Origin: Massilia sp. KIM
GTDB lineage: Bacteria > Pseudomonadota > Gammaproteobacteria > Burkholderiales > Burkholderiaceae_D
Assembly: GCF_002007115.1 (NCBI RefSeq)
Contig: NZ_MVAD01000004.1
Coordinates: 310,001-374,000, forward strand
Direction: 5' to 3'
Length of the DNA: 64,000 nucleotides
The notes beneath the pieces were generated by a model that was not told the DNA's origin, did no database searches, and saw nothing but the letters and a program-made list of their open reading frames with translations. Shown here piece by piece: positions 49,027 to 58,619 of the stretch (positions are counted from its first letter, which is position 1; every line of letters begins with the position of its first letter). The position numbers and the translations under genes are program-made.

Positions 49027-49880
49027 GCCGTCTCCTCGATGGGCGCCGCCGCTTCCAGCGCCGCGCAGGTGGCCTCGGCCAGCTCGGCCGATTCGCTGAT
49101 TTCCTGGGTCGCCCAGAACTGCTGGCCGACGATCTGCTGCAGGCGCAGGTCGCAGCCCCCTTCGCGCCAGGCCGCCGCCAGTCTGGTGGTGGCCGGCGGC
49201 AGCGGGCGGTCGGGCGCGGTCGCCATCTCGAACCAGTGCACGCGCGCGGCGCGCGGGGCCAGCTTCGCGCCGTCGAGGGCGTCGATCGCAGCCCCCAATT
49301 CCGGCGCCAGCTCGTAGCCGGCCACTTCCAGCGCCTGGCCGCCCAGCAGGGCGGCGCGCAGGGCGCCGGTGTTGCTGGCCGCCTTGCTCTGTTCGTTCTC
49401 CGGCTGGGCCAGCATCTCGTTCACGCTCAGCAGGCGCAGGAACTGCTTCAGGTAGGCGCTGCCCTGCTGCACCGGCTGCCACAGCACGATATCGGGAACC
49501 GGGTGGGGGCAGCGCTGCGCGAAGTCGAGCGCCAGCAGGCCGCCCAGGCGCAGGCCCCACAGGCCGGGCGCCACGCCCAGGCGCGCCGCCAGCCAGGCGC
49601 GCGCCGCTTCCAGGTCGGCCAGCCAGATCTCCCAGCGCGCATCGGCGAAGTCGCCGCTGCTGTCGCCGCAGCCGTACAGGTCCACCTGCAGCACGCCGAT
49701 GCCGCGCGCGGCCAGCGCGCGCGCCGTCAGGGCCGCCATGCGGCGCGCCTTGTTCATCTCGTCGCCGAAAGGGTGGACGTAGACGAGCGCGCCGCGGCAG
49801 GCGCCGGCCGGCGCCTGGAACAGGCAGAAACGCTGGCCGGGGCCGGCGTCCAGGAAGAACGGCTCGGCGCGCGGGATCAT
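49023..49880 (-). CDS. Exosortase-A system-associated hydrolase 2
   Basis: 285 residues. Alpha/beta hydrolase with VYVHPFGDEMNKARRM, QVDLYGCGDSSGDF and WGLRLGGLLALDFA, where Leu/Arg flank the expected nucleophile position and no clear Ser is seen. It is like TIGR03101 proteins of these loci. It is translationally coupled both to the carrier-protein gene (overlap 49877-49880) and to hydrolase 1. Confidence 0.85.
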   Translation of the reverse strand: MIPRAEPFFLDAGPGQRFCLFQAPAGACRGALVYVHPFGDEMNKARRMAALTARALAARGIGVLQVDLYGCGDSSGDFADARWEIWLADLEAARAWLAARLGVAPGLWGLRLGGLLALDFAQRCPHPVPDIVLWQPVQQGSAYLKQFLRLLSVNEMLAQPENEQSKAASNTGALRAALLGGQALEVAGYELAPELGAAIDALDGAKLAPRAARVHWFEMATAPDRPLPPATTRLAAAWREGGCDLRLQQIVGQQFWATQEISESAELAEATCAALEAAAPIEETA

Positions 49881-50122
49881 GCCATCTTCTGCTCGACGAA
49901 GGCGGTCAGGCTGCCCAGCGTCTCGAAGGTGCTGGCGCTGATCTCGTCGTCGTCGATCGCGAAACCGAAGTGTTCTTCGAGGGCGCCGATCAGGTTGACC
50001 ACCGCCATCGAGTCGAGCTCGGGGATGCTGCCCAGCAGGGGCGACTGTTCGGTGAGCGAGTTGGCGGCGTCGCCGAGGCTGAGTACGTCCGCGAGAATGC
50101 GCTTTACGTCGTCAAGGTACAC
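49877..50122 (-). CDS. Acyl carrier protein
   Basis: 81 residues starting with GTG after GGAG. The phosphopantetheine attachment Ser is in PELDSMAVVNLIGALEEHFG. It is the likely partner of the acyl-AMP ligase encoded at 52776, which would load a substrate onto it. It is followed without a gap by the two hydrolases. Confidence 0.93.
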   Translation of the reverse strand: MYLDDVKRILADVLSLGDAANSLTEQSPLLGSIPELDSMAVVNLIGALEEHFGFAIDDDEISASTFETLGSLTAFVEQKMA

Positions 50123-50259
50123 AATTACTCCATGAATCTTTTGCGTGGAAAGGGGGCGCTGGCTGACAGGAGCACAGGCTGCGCGGGTGGCCAGGCGAAC
50201 GCCGTCGGGAATGGATTGCCATGGTACACGGTGGTCAGCTCATCAGTCCAGCGCAGGTC

Positions 50260-51267
50260 TTACACCGTCTCGCCAGGACGCCGCATGTTCTGCAGCAGGC
50301 GCAGGGCGAAGCGGAACTGGTTGCGGTCCCAGGGCGTGAAGCGCGGCAGCTGGTGGATGTCGCTGCGTGCGCTGGCGGCGCCCCAGGAGGTCGAGACCGC
50401 GCCGGCGAAGCCGATCTCGCGCGCCATCGCGGCATGCTCGGCCAGGTAATCCTGGCCCGGCTTGCCGTTCGGGTAGGCGAAGGTGCGCACCGGGGCGCCG
50501 GTCAGCGCTTCCAGCGCATCCTTGCCGTCGGCGATCTCGCGCCGCGCCTCCTGCGGCGCCAGGCGCGCCAGGATCGGGTGGTTGACCGTGTGGCCGCCGA
50601 TCTCCATCCCGGCCGCGTGCAGCTCGCGCACTTGCGCGCTGCGCATCATCAGGTCGTCCGGCAGGGGCACGCCGACCAGTTCGCGCAGCAGCTCGACCTG
50701 GTCGCGGCGCTGCTCCAGCGGCAGGTACTTCAGCTTGCCCAGCAGGGTGTCGATCGCGGCGCGCCGGCTGGCGGTGGAATCGAGCTGCAGGACGCCGAAG
50801 CCGGCCCGGCCCAGGTCGACCTGTTCCGGCGCACGCCGCATCAGCTCGATCACCGTGTCGTTCCACATGCGGCCACCATCCAGGAAACCGGTGGAAACGA
50901 AGAAGGTCGCCACCGCGCCGTGGCGGCGCAGCAGGGGCAGGGCGACTTCGGCGTTGTCGGCATAGCCGTCGTCGAAGGTGATGCAGGCGGCGCGCGGCGG
51001 CAGGGTGCCGGCGCGCAGGTGTGCCAGGCCCTGTTCCAGCGTGACCAGCGTGAAGCAGGCGGTCAGCAGGCCCAGCAGGGTATCGAAGCGCGCCGCGTCC
51101 ATTTCGTGCGGGAACAGCGGATCGGGCTGGGGCAGCACGCGGTGGAAGATCAGGATCGACAGGCGCTGGCGCGGGCTGCCCAGGGCCAGGATGGACTTGA
51201 GCAGCGGGTGGCTGCCGGCGGGCGTCGCCGCGCGCCGGGGCAACTGGTCGGAATAGGTGAGCGGCAT
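50260..51267 (-). CDS. Polysaccharide deacetylase family protein
   Basis: 335 residues with a NodB-homology domain: catalytic Asp and metal Asp in ITFDDGYADN, zinc histidines in GGHTVNHP, and the downstream FAYPNGKPGQDY motif. It would remove N- or O-acetyl groups from the polysaccharide or an intermediate. There is no signal peptide, so it may act in the cytoplasm or need another route. It lies 16 bp after the O-ligase gene. Confidence 0.88.
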   Translation of the reverse strand: MPLTYSDQLPRRAATPAGSHPLLKSILALGSPRQRLSILIFHRVLPQPDPLFPHEMDAARFDTLLGLLTACFTLVTLEQGLAHLRAGTLPPRAACITFDDGYADNAEVALPLLRRHGAVATFFVSTGFLDGGRMWNDTVIELMRRAPEQVDLGRAGFGVLQLDSTASRRAAIDTLLGKLKYLPLEQRRDQVELLRELVGVPLPDDLMMRSAQVRELHAAGMEIGGHTVNHPILARLAPQEARREIADGKDALEALTGAPVRTFAYPNGKPGQDYLAEHAAMAREIGFAGAVSTSWGAASARSDIHQLPRFTPWDRNQFRFALRLLQNMRRPGETV

Positions 51268-51283
51268 GAAACCTCGCTGATGA

Positions 51284-52594
51284 TCAAATAATGCCGGCGC
51301 GGGCCGGCGGCGCCAGGGGCGGGACGGCGGCCGCGCGCTGGCTTGCCAATTTCTTCTCGGCCAGGGTTTTTTCGACCAGGACGCCGGTGGCGACCACCGC
51401 CATCATCAGGTAGTACTGGACGTCGTAATAGACCAGGCTCAGGAAGGCGCCGCCCACTGCGAAACCGACCAGGCTGACCTGGATCATGTTGGCCAGGTGC
51501 CCGGCCCAAGCCAGCTCCGGACTGCCGCGCGCCTGGCGTACGATCCAGGACGTCTTGCGCCATGTCAGCAGGCACAGGCTCATGTACAGGATGAAGCCTA
51601 CCCAGCCATGTTCCCCCAGCGCCTGGAAGTAGATGCTGTGGGCGGCGTGGGGATCCTCGGGATCGGGGGCATACATGCGGAAAATCGGTCCTTTCCACAG
51701 CTCGAAGCCGCCACCGACGAGAGGACGGTCATTGGCGAGGTTGAAGGCGAGGTACCAGGCATTGATGCGCCCCATGGCCGAGGCGTCTTCCTTGTAGGTG
51801 CTGATCGTGTCCATGCGCTCGGTCCATTTTTCCGGCATGAAGGCGACCGCGACCGGGATGAGCAGGATGATGACGATCGCGGGCACCAGCTTCTTCGGGC
51901 TCTTCAACCAGAGGAAGAACAGCATGGCGGCGACCGCCAGCAAGGCCCCGCGCGAATAGGAACCGATGGCGGCCACGGCGCACAAGGGCATGGATACGAG
52001 CATGGCATGGCGTACCCACTTGTTTTCCGAGACCATCCGGACGTAGAACATCAGCGGAATGATGTTAATGAAGGCGAGCGCGACTTCATTGTTGCCTTCA
52101 ATTAAGCTGCCCGGGGGACCCCACACGATGCTTCCCCCGCCGGTAAGGATGGTAAATACGCCCCCCTTGACCCCATAGTAGCCGACGGAGATGATCAGTG
52201 CCCAGACCAGGTAGTTGATGTGCTGGCGAGTCTTGATGAGCATGGCGGTCACCACGGTCATCAGCATGATCTTGTTGACCTGGGACAGCCTGACCAGGGC
52301 GTCGTCAGGAAAGAAGGCGAAGATCGTGGTCACATTCATCCACAGCGTGAACAGCAGCAGCGTGATGGTGATGGGCGTGACCGGGAAATTCTTGGGGTCG
52401 CGCGTGATGAGCACCCCGACCAGGGTCACGCCGGCGATGATGGCCGCGAACGGAAATTCGTAGGCGAAGCCCCAGCTCAGCCGGTGCGGGTTCATGACGC
52501 TGATCCATACCCACATGAGCACGCCGATCCACGGCCGCTTCAGGGCGAGCGGCAGGGAGCCGAGGACGATCAGGGTGATGAGGATGTCACGCAT
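51284..52594 (-). CDS. O-antigen-ligase-like membrane protein of exosortase-A loci (TIGR03097-like)
   Basis: 436 residues with about ten transmembrane segments and a Wzy/WaaL-type periplasmic loop (GGGFELWKGPIFRMYAPDPEDPHAAHSIYFQALGEHGW). Proteins of this group are predicted O-glycosylation ligases that attach a polymer to sorted proteins or polymerise it. It is first in the minus-strand block and divergent from the acyl-AMP ligase across 181 bp. Confidence 0.88.
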   Translation of the reverse strand: MRDILITLIVLGSLPLALKRPWIGVLMWVWISVMNPHRLSWGFAYEFPFAAIIAGVTLVGVLITRDPKNFPVTPITITLLLFTLWMNVTTIFAFFPDDALVRLSQVNKIMLMTVVTAMLIKTRQHINYLVWALIISVGYYGVKGGVFTILTGGGSIVWGPPGSLIEGNNEVALAFINIIPLMFYVRMVSENKWVRHAMLVSMPLCAVAAIGSYSRGALLAVAAMLFFLWLKSPKKLVPAIVIILLIPVAVAFMPEKWTERMDTISTYKEDASAMGRINAWYLAFNLANDRPLVGGGFELWKGPIFRMYAPDPEDPHAAHSIYFQALGEHGWVGFILYMSLCLLTWRKTSWIVRQARGSPELAWAGHLANMIQVSLVGFAVGGAFLSLVYYDVQYYLMMAVVATGVLVEKTLAEKKLASQRAAAVPPLAPPARAGII

Positions 52595-52775
52595 GGAAAA
52601 TTAGTGCAAATGCAAGAAGTCCGATGGTACCTTATTTCCGTTTCGACACGATTAAATGCAAACGAACAAGACGTTTCCGCCACACGAAGTGTTAAGAAAT
52701 CGCATCATTTTTTGTTAATATGCTATTGTTCTGCGGATTGCATCAAGCACACCGCACCACCTCTCTAGGACTCTC
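52595..52775. promoter_or_regulatory. Divergent promoter region of the two exopolysaccharide blocks
   Basis: This AT-rich 181-bp gap must carry promoters for the O-ligase block (minus) and the acyl-AMP ligase block (plus). Around 52,690-52,730 it contains two TTAACA-like boxes in direct orientation on the minus strand. Neither pairs with a good partner element at proper spacing, so no exact promoter is called. Confidence 0.45.
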
Positions 52776-54368
52776 ATGGGCCATCTCGTCCACGATTTCA
52801 TCTTTGACGCGGCGCGCCGCGTGCCGGGCGCCGAGGCGCTCGTGTACGGGTCCCGCCGCCTTGATTACACCAGCCTGGCGGCCGAAGTCGGCCAGGTTTC
52901 CCAGGCCCTGCTCGCGCTCGGCCTGGGACGCGGCGAACGGGTCGCCGTCTACCTCGAAAAACGTATCGAAAATGTGACATCGATGTTCGGCGCCGCCGCC
53001 GCCGGTGGCGTTTTCGTCCCGGTCAACCCCCTGCTCAAACCCGAGCAGGTGGCCTTCATCGCCGCCGACTGCGACGTCCGGGTGCTGGTCACCTCGCCCG
53101 AGCGCCTGCGCCAGCTGGCTCCCAGCCTGGCCGGCTGCCCGGCCCTGCACACGGTGATCGTGACCGAGGGCGCGGGCGCGCTGCCGGAACTGGACAAGCT
53201 GCGCGTGCTGTCCTGGAACACCGCCCTGGCCGACGGCGCCGAGCGCGCCCGCCAGCCGCACCGCGCGATCGACGGCGACATGGCCGCCATTCTGTATACC
53301 TCGGGCAGCACTGGCAAGCCCAAGGGCGTGGTGCTATCGCACCGCAACATGGTGGCCGGCGCCGAGAGCGTCGCCAGCTACCTGGAGAATACACCCGAAG
53401 ACCGCATCCTGGCCGTGTTGCCGCTGTCCTTCGACTACGGCCTGTCGCAGCTGACCACCGCCTTCCACGTGGGCGCCACCGCGGTGCTGATCAACCACCT
53501 GCTGCCGCGCGACGTGCTCAAGGCCGTGACGGCCGAACGCATCACCGGCCTGGCGGCGGTGCCGCCGCTGTGGATCCAGCTCGCCGCCCTCGACTGGCCG
53601 GCCGACTGCAGCCTGCGCTACCTCACCAACTCGGGCGGCGCCATGACCCGCGCCACCCTGGACGCCCTGCGCCGCGCGCTGCCGAACGCGCAACCCTTCC
53701 TGATGTATGGCCTGACCGAGGCCTTCCGCTCGACCTATCTGCCGCCGGCCGAACTCGAGCGTCGTCCGGATTCGATCGGCAAGGCGATCCCGAACGCCGA
53801 GGTGATGGTGCTGCGCCCGGACGGAACCGAGTGCGATCCGGGAGAGCCGGGCGAACTGGTGCACCGCGGCGCCCTGGTCTCGCTCGGCTACTGGAACGAC
53901 CCGGCCAAGACCGCCGAACGCTTCAAGCCGGTGAAATCCATCCACAACGGCCTGGTGCTGACCGAGCTTGCCGTATGGTCGGGCGACACCGTGCGCCGCG
54001 ACGATGACGGCTTCCTGTACTTCATCAGCCGCAAGGACGAGATGATCAAGACCTCCGGCTACCGGGTCAGCCCGACCGAGGTCGAGGAAGTGGTGTATGC
54101 GCGCGACAACGTGGCCGAGGCGGCCGCGATCGGCGTCGCCCACCCGACCCTGGGACAGGCCATCGCCCTGATGGTGTATCCGAAGGAAGGCGCGAGCCTG
54201 GACGCCGATACGCTGCTGGCGGCCCTCAAGCCCCACCTGCCGGCCTATATGTTGCCGGCCAGGATCATGGTGGCCGAGGCCCCGCTGCCGCGCAACCCGA
54301 ACGGCAAGATCGACCGCAAGCTGCTCTCGACCCAGCTCGAAGGCATCTTTAACGGAGAGGCGGCATGA
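52776..54368 (+). CDS. Exosortase-A-associated AMP-forming acyl-CoA ligase (TIGR03098-like)
   Basis: 530 residues of the adenylate-forming family. The AMP-binding signature is AILYTSGSTGKPKGVVLSH, followed by LMYGLTEAFRSTYLP and the C-terminal lysine region LPRNPNGKIDRK. It activates a carboxylate as an acyl-adenylate and passes it to CoA or to the carrier protein at 49877. The stop overlaps the decarboxylase start (ATGA). The substrate is unknown. Confidence 0.92.
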   Translation: MGHLVHDFIFDAARRVPGAEALVYGSRRLDYTSLAAEVGQVSQALLALGLGRGERVAVYLEKRIENVTSMFGAAAAGGVFVPVNPLLKPEQVAFIAADCDVRVLVTSPERLRQLAPSLAGCPALHTVIVTEGAGALPELDKLRVLSWNTALADGAERARQPHRAIDGDMAAILYTSGSTGKPKGVVLSHRNMVAGAESVASYLENTPEDRILAVLPLSFDYGLSQLTTAFHVGATAVLINHLLPRDVLKAVTAERITGLAAVPPLWIQLAALDWPADCSLRYLTNSGGAMTRATLDALRRALPNAQPFLMYGLTEAFRSTYLPPAELERRPDSIGKAIPNAEVMVLRPDGTECDPGEPGELVHRGALVSLGYWNDPAKTAERFKPVKSIHNGLVLTELAVWSGDTVRRDDDGFLYFISRKDEMIKTSGYRVSPTEVEEVVYARDNVAEAAAIGVAHPTLGQAIALMVYPKEGASLDADTLLAALKPHLPAYMLPARIMVAEAPLPRNPNGKIDRKLLSTQLEGIFNGEAA

Positions 54369-55600
54369 ACGCCCCGCGTCCCAAGCACGCGCCGCTGACC
54401 CAGTTCGAGGTGGTGGACGACACCCTGGTGGTGGGCGGCGTGCCGCTGCCGCGCCTGGCCGCGCGCGTCGGGTCCACCCCCTTCTACGCCTACGACCGCG
54501 CCCGCCTCACCGAGCGGGTAGCCCTGCTGCGGCGCCACCTGCCGCCCGAGATCCACCTGCACTACGCGATGAAGGCCAATCCGATGCCGGCCGTGGTGCA
54601 GCACATGGCGACCCTGGTCGACGGCCTGGACGTCGCCTCCGGCGGCGAGCTGCAGGTCGCGCTGGACACCGTGATGCCGCCCGAGCGGATCAGCTTCGCC
54701 GGCCCGGGCAAGAGCGACCATGACCTGCGCTGCGCGATCGCGGCCGGGATCGTGCTCAACCTCGAAGGCTTCGGCGAACTCGAACGCGCGGCCGCGATCG
54801 GCCGCGAACTCGGCATCACCCCCAAGGTGGCCGTGCGCGTCAATCCCGATTTCGAACTCAAGTCCTCGGGCATGAAGATGGGCGGCGGTCCCAAGCAGTT
54901 CGGGATCGACGCCGAGCGCGTGCCCGAGGCCCTGCGCCGGATCGGCGAGCTGAAACTGGATTTCGAGGGCTTCCATATCTTCAGCGGCTCGCAGAACCTG
55001 AAGGCGGCAGCGCTCCACGAAGCCCATGACAAGACCTTCGCGCTGGCGCGCCGCCTGGCCCAGGACGCCCCTGGCCCGGTGCTGACCCTGAACATCGGCG
55101 GCGGCCTGGGCATTCCCTATTTCCCGGGCGAGGAAAGGCTGGACCTGGAAGCGGTCGGCGCCCACCTGCGCGCCATCCTGCCGGAGGCGCGCCGCGACCT
55201 GCCCCAGGCCCAGGTGGTGATGGAGCTGGGCCGCTACCTGGTGGCCGAAGCCGGCATCTACGTGTGCCGCGTGGTCGAACGCAAGGAGTCGCGCGGCCAG
55301 GTCTTCCTGGTCACCGACGGCGGCCTGCACCATCACCTGGCGGCCTCGGGCAACTTCGGCCAGGTGATCCGCAAGAATTATCCGGTGGCGATCGGCCACC
55401 GCGTGGCCGGCGGCGAGCGCGAGACGGTCTCGGTGGTCGGCCCGCTGTGCACCCCGCTCGACCTGCTGGCCGACGGGATGGAACTGGGGCGCGCCCAGGA
55501 GGGCGACCTGGTGGTCGTGTTCCAGTCGGGCGCCTATGGCCTGACGGCCAGCCCGGGAGGCTTCCTGAGCCACCCGGCGGCGCGCGAAGTGCTGGTGTAA
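54365..55600 (+). CDS. Exosortase-A-associated PLP-dependent decarboxylase (TIGR03099-like)
   Basis: 411 residues of the fold III Orn/DAP decarboxylase group. The PLP lysine is in LHYAMKANPMP, the phosphate-binding loop in LNIGGGLGIPY, and the C-terminal catalytic region in VGPLCTPLD and FQSGAYGLTASPGGFLSHP. It would make an amine from an amino acid, or decarboxylate an amino acyl group on the carrier. It is coupled to the ligase gene. Confidence 0.92.
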   Translation: MNAPRPKHAPLTQFEVVDDTLVVGGVPLPRLAARVGSTPFYAYDRARLTERVALLRRHLPPEIHLHYAMKANPMPAVVQHMATLVDGLDVASGGELQVALDTVMPPERISFAGPGKSDHDLRCAIAAGIVLNLEGFGELERAAAIGRELGITPKVAVRVNPDFELKSSGMKMGGGPKQFGIDAERVPEALRRIGELKLDFEGFHIFSGSQNLKAAALHEAHDKTFALARRLAQDAPGPVLTLNIGGGLGIPYFPGEERLDLEAVGAHLRAILPEARRDLPQAQVVMELGRYLVAEAGIYVCRVVERKESRGQVFLVTDGGLHHHLAASGNFGQVIRKNYPVAIGHRVAGGERETVSVVGPLCTPLDLLADGMELGRAQEGDLVVVFQSGAYGLTASPGGFLSHPAAREVLV

Positions 55601-55618
55601 CGAAGAGGAGAGTGTGCA

Positions 55619-57469
55619 GTGAGCGGATTGTGCGGATGGATGGGCCACGGCGCTTCGAGCGCCGATAACGAGGCCTTGCTGGCCACCATGGCCGCGCCCC
55701 TGGGGCGCTTCGACGGCGTGCCGGTGCGCCGCCTGGCCGGGCGGCGCAGCGCCGCCGCGGTCGCGGCCCGGCCGGCCAGCAGCCATGTCTGGCAGCAGGA
55801 CGGCCTGACGGTGGCGGTGTGGGGCCAGGCGCGCATCGCGGCCACCCCGGCCGCGGGCGAGACGCTGGCGGCCGAGCTGGCCGCCGCCTGGCGCCAGGAT
55901 CCGGACGCCGTGTGCGCCCGCCTGTCGGGCGCCTTCTCCCTGTGCATCCTGGACGAGGCGCGCGGCGAAGCCCTGCTGGCGATCGACCGTACCGGCACCC
56001 AGCCGCTGGTCTACCAGCTGGCCGGCGAGACCCTGGTGTTCGCGTCCTCCAGCGACGCCCTGGTGCGCCATCCGTCCACCCCAGGCCGGATCGACCCGCA
56101 AGGCCTGTACAACTACGTCTATTTCCACATGGTGCCGGGCCCCGGCACGGTCTACCGCGACCAGCAGCGCCTGCTGCCGGGCGAATGCCTGCGCTACCGC
56201 CAGGGCGCGCTCGAGAAGCGCAGCTACTGGCAGATCCGCTTCGACGAACAGACCGGCCCCTCGTTCGAGGAGCTGAAGGAAGAATTCCTGCGCATCCTGA
56301 AGGACAGCGTGCGCGAGGCGGGCGAGGGCGAGAAGGTCGGCGCCTTCCTCTCCGGCGGCACCGACAGCTCGACCATCGCCGGCATCCTGACCCAGGTCGG
56401 CGGCCGTCCGGCCGACACCTATTCGATCGGCTTCGAGGCCGAGGGCTACGACGAGATGGAGTATGCGCGCCTGGCTTCGCGCCACTTCGGCACCGCCCAC
56501 CACGAGTACTACGTGACCCCGGACGACGTGGTCGCCGCGATCCCGCAAGTGGCGGCGATCTTCGATCAGCCCTTCGGCAACGCCTCGGCGGTGCCGGCCT
56601 TCTACTGCGCCCAGATGGCGCGGCGCGACGGCGTGACCCGCATGTTCGGCGGCGACGGCGGCGACGAGCTGTTCGGCGGTAACGAGCGCTACGCCAAGCA
56701 GCACGTGTTCGCCCTCTACGACAAGGTGCCGGGACTGTTGCGCAAGGCCCTGCTCGAGCCGGCGGTGTTCAACTTTCCGGCCGGCGGCATGATCAAGCCG
56801 ATCCGCAAGGCGCGCAGCTACATCGAGCAGGCCTCGGTGCCGATGCCGGCGCGCCTCGAGACCTACAACCTGCTGGGCCGCTATGGCCCGGAGCAGGTGT
56901 TCGCCGCCGACTTCCTGGCCAGCGCCGACACCGGCGGCCCGCTGGCCAGCCTGCGCGAGACCTATGCCAAGCAGCCGTCGGCCAGCCTGATCAACCAGAT
57001 GCTGGCGCTCGACCTCAAGGTCACCCTGGCCGACAACGACCTGCCCAAGGTCACGCGCGCCTGCGAACTGGCCGGGGTGGAAGTCGCCTTCCCCTTCCTG
57101 AACGACGCCATGGTCGAGTTCTCGACCCGCCTGACCGCCAAGCAGAAGCTCAACGGCCAGAAGCTGCGCTGGTTCTTCAAGGAAGCGCTGCGCGGTTTCC
57201 TGCCCGACGAGATCATCACCAAGCAGAAGCATGGCTTCGGCCTGCCTTTCGGCGTCTGGCTGCAGAAGCACCAGCCGCTGCAGGACCTGGCCTACGACAG
57301 CCTGTCGGCCCTGCGCGGGCGCGGCATCGTGCGCGCCGAGTTCATCGACGAACTGCTGGGCCGCCACCTGAAGGAACACCCGGGCTACCACGGCACCATG
57401 GTGTGGGTGCTGATGATGATGGAGCAGTGGTTCCGCCAGCGCCCGGTCTCTCCTGGGCCTCATGCCTGA
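55619..57469 (+). CDS. Asparagine-synthetase-like amidotransferase with a degenerate glutaminase domain
   Basis: 616 residues from GTG at 55619, preceded by GAGGAG. The synthetase half is complete, with the PP-loop SGGTDSS beginning at 245. The N-terminal half begins MSGLCGWMG, putting Cys at position 5. A TTG at 55628 would give Cys2 as in active class II amidotransferases, but its ribosome binding site is poor. The usual RGPD and NGEIYN motifs are absent (VWGQARI stands in their place). It probably uses ammonia or an amine instead of glutamine to amidate an acyl-adenylate. It lies 18 bp after the decarboxylase. Confidence 0.85.
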   Translation: MSGLCGWMGHGASSADNEALLATMAAPLGRFDGVPVRRLAGRRSAAAVAARPASSHVWQQDGLTVAVWGQARIAATPAAGETLAAELAAAWRQDPDAVCARLSGAFSLCILDEARGEALLAIDRTGTQPLVYQLAGETLVFASSSDALVRHPSTPGRIDPQGLYNYVYFHMVPGPGTVYRDQQRLLPGECLRYRQGALEKRSYWQIRFDEQTGPSFEELKEEFLRILKDSVREAGEGEKVGAFLSGGTDSSTIAGILTQVGGRPADTYSIGFEAEGYDEMEYARLASRHFGTAHHEYYVTPDDVVAAIPQVAAIFDQPFGNASAVPAFYCAQMARRDGVTRMFGGDGGDELFGGNERYAKQHVFALYDKVPGLLRKALLEPAVFNFPAGGMIKPIRKARSYIEQASVPMPARLETYNLLGRYGPEQVFAADFLASADTGGPLASLRETYAKQPSASLINQMLALDLKVTLADNDLPKVTRACELAGVEVAFPFLNDAMVEFSTRLTAKQKLNGQKLRWFFKEALRGFLPDEIITKQKHGFGLPFGVWLQKHQPLQDLAYDSLSALRGRGIVRAEFIDELLGRHLKEHPGYHGTMVWVLMMMEQWFRQRPVSPGPHA

Positions 57470-58619
57470 GATCTGCCGTTTCGACCCCAGCGGCTGCGGG
57501 TTCCCGGCGCCGCGGGTGCCGCTGCTGCCGGCGCCCGGCTGGGCGGAACTGAGCGCGGACGGCGCCGACCGCGTGCCGTCAGGATTGCTTTCCGGCCCCG
57601 GCGTGCGCCGCTTCGCGCGCGGGCGCTACGCCCTGCGCGCCGCCTTCGCGGCGGCCGGCCTGGGCCCGGGCGGCCTGCTGCTGGCGCCGTCCTACCATTG
57701 CCGCACCATCCTCGATCCGGCGCTGGCGCTGGGAGCGCAGGTCGCGCTGTATCCGCTGCACGAGGACCTGCGTCCCGACCTTTCCGCCATCGAGGCCCTG
57801 GTGGCGGGCGTCGGCGCGGCTGCGCGCGTGCTGCTGGTGCCGCATTACTTCGGCATCGAGCAGCCGCGCGCCACGATGGAGGCCCTCGGCGCGCTGTGCA
57901 CGCGCCACGGCCTGGTGCTGGTCGAGGATTGCGCCCATGCCTGGATGGTGGCCCAGCGCCGCGTCCAGGCCGGCGTGCCCAGCGGGCGCATGCTGGTGGC
58001 CAGCCCGTATAAATATTTCGCCTGCCCGGACGGCGGCCTGCTGTGGGGCGACCCGGGCCTGCTGCCGCCCCAGGGCGGCGCGCCCGGCCTCATGGCCGAG
58101 CTGCGCGCGGCGCGCGCGCTGACCACCCGGCCTGCCGCGGTCCCGCCTGCGGCCCTGCCGGCGCCGCAGGCGGGACCGCGCGGCGCCGAGCATCGCGGGC
58201 GTGAGGACGGTCCCTCGCGCTATTACGATGCGGCGCTCGAGCGCCGCGATGCCTTGCTCCAGACGCGCTGGCTCATCGAGCGCGCCCAGCCGGAGGAGAT
58301 CGCGCGCCGCCGCCGCCAGCGCTACCGCCAGTGGCTGAACGCCAGCGCCGGCTGGCGGCGCGCGCGCCCGCTGGCGCCGGCCTTGCCCGAGGACTGCGCG
58401 CCCTACATGTTCCCGCTCTTGATCGCGCATCCCGACCCCGATTTCTTCCGTCTCAAGGCGGCCGGCCTGCCGATCTGGCGCTGGGACGACATGGCGGTCT
58501 CGGAGTGCGCGGTCGCCAGGCGCTACCGCAGCAGGCTGCTGCACCTGCCTTGCCACCAGGGCCTGTCCGAGGCCCAGATGGACTGGATGCTGGCGCTGGC
58601 CAGGGAGGTGCTGGCGTGA
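57462..58619 (+). CDS. PLP-dependent aminotransferase-fold protein (DegT-like)
   Basis: 385 residues overlapping the previous gene by 8 bp. The PLP-contact Asp is in LVLVEDCAHAWM, and the Schiff-base Lys is probably in ASPYKYFACPDGGLLWG. A poorly conserved Pro/Ala-rich insertion sits at about 220-250. It belongs to the aspartate-aminotransferase superfamily and is likely a sugar or small-molecule aminotransferase; the substrate cannot be read. Its stop overlaps the next start (GTGA). Confidence 0.75.
   Translation: MPEICRFDPSGCGFPAPRVPLLPAPGWAELSADGADRVPSGLLSGPGVRRFARGRYALRAAFAAAGLGPGGLLLAPSYHCRTILDPALALGAQVALYPLHEDLRPDLSAIEALVAGVGAAARVLLVPHYFGIEQPRATMEALGALCTRHGLVLVEDCAHAWMVAQRRVQAGVPSGRMLVASPYKYFACPDGGLLWGDPGLLPPQGGAPGLMAELRAARALTTRPAAVPPAALPAPQAGPRGAEHRGREDGPSRYYDAALERRDALLQTRWLIERAQPEEIARRRRQRYRQWLNASAGWRRARPLAPALPEDCAPYMFPLLIAHPDPDFFRLKAAGLPIWRWDDMAVSECAVARRYRSRLLHLPCHQGLSEAQMDWMLALAREVLA

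Noticed and set aside
54245..57463. 1,072-residue open frame on the minus strand
   Set aside because: It is antisense to the decarboxylase and synthetase genes. The product is His/Arg/Gly-rich with no motif, as expected when GC-rich codons are read on the other strand.
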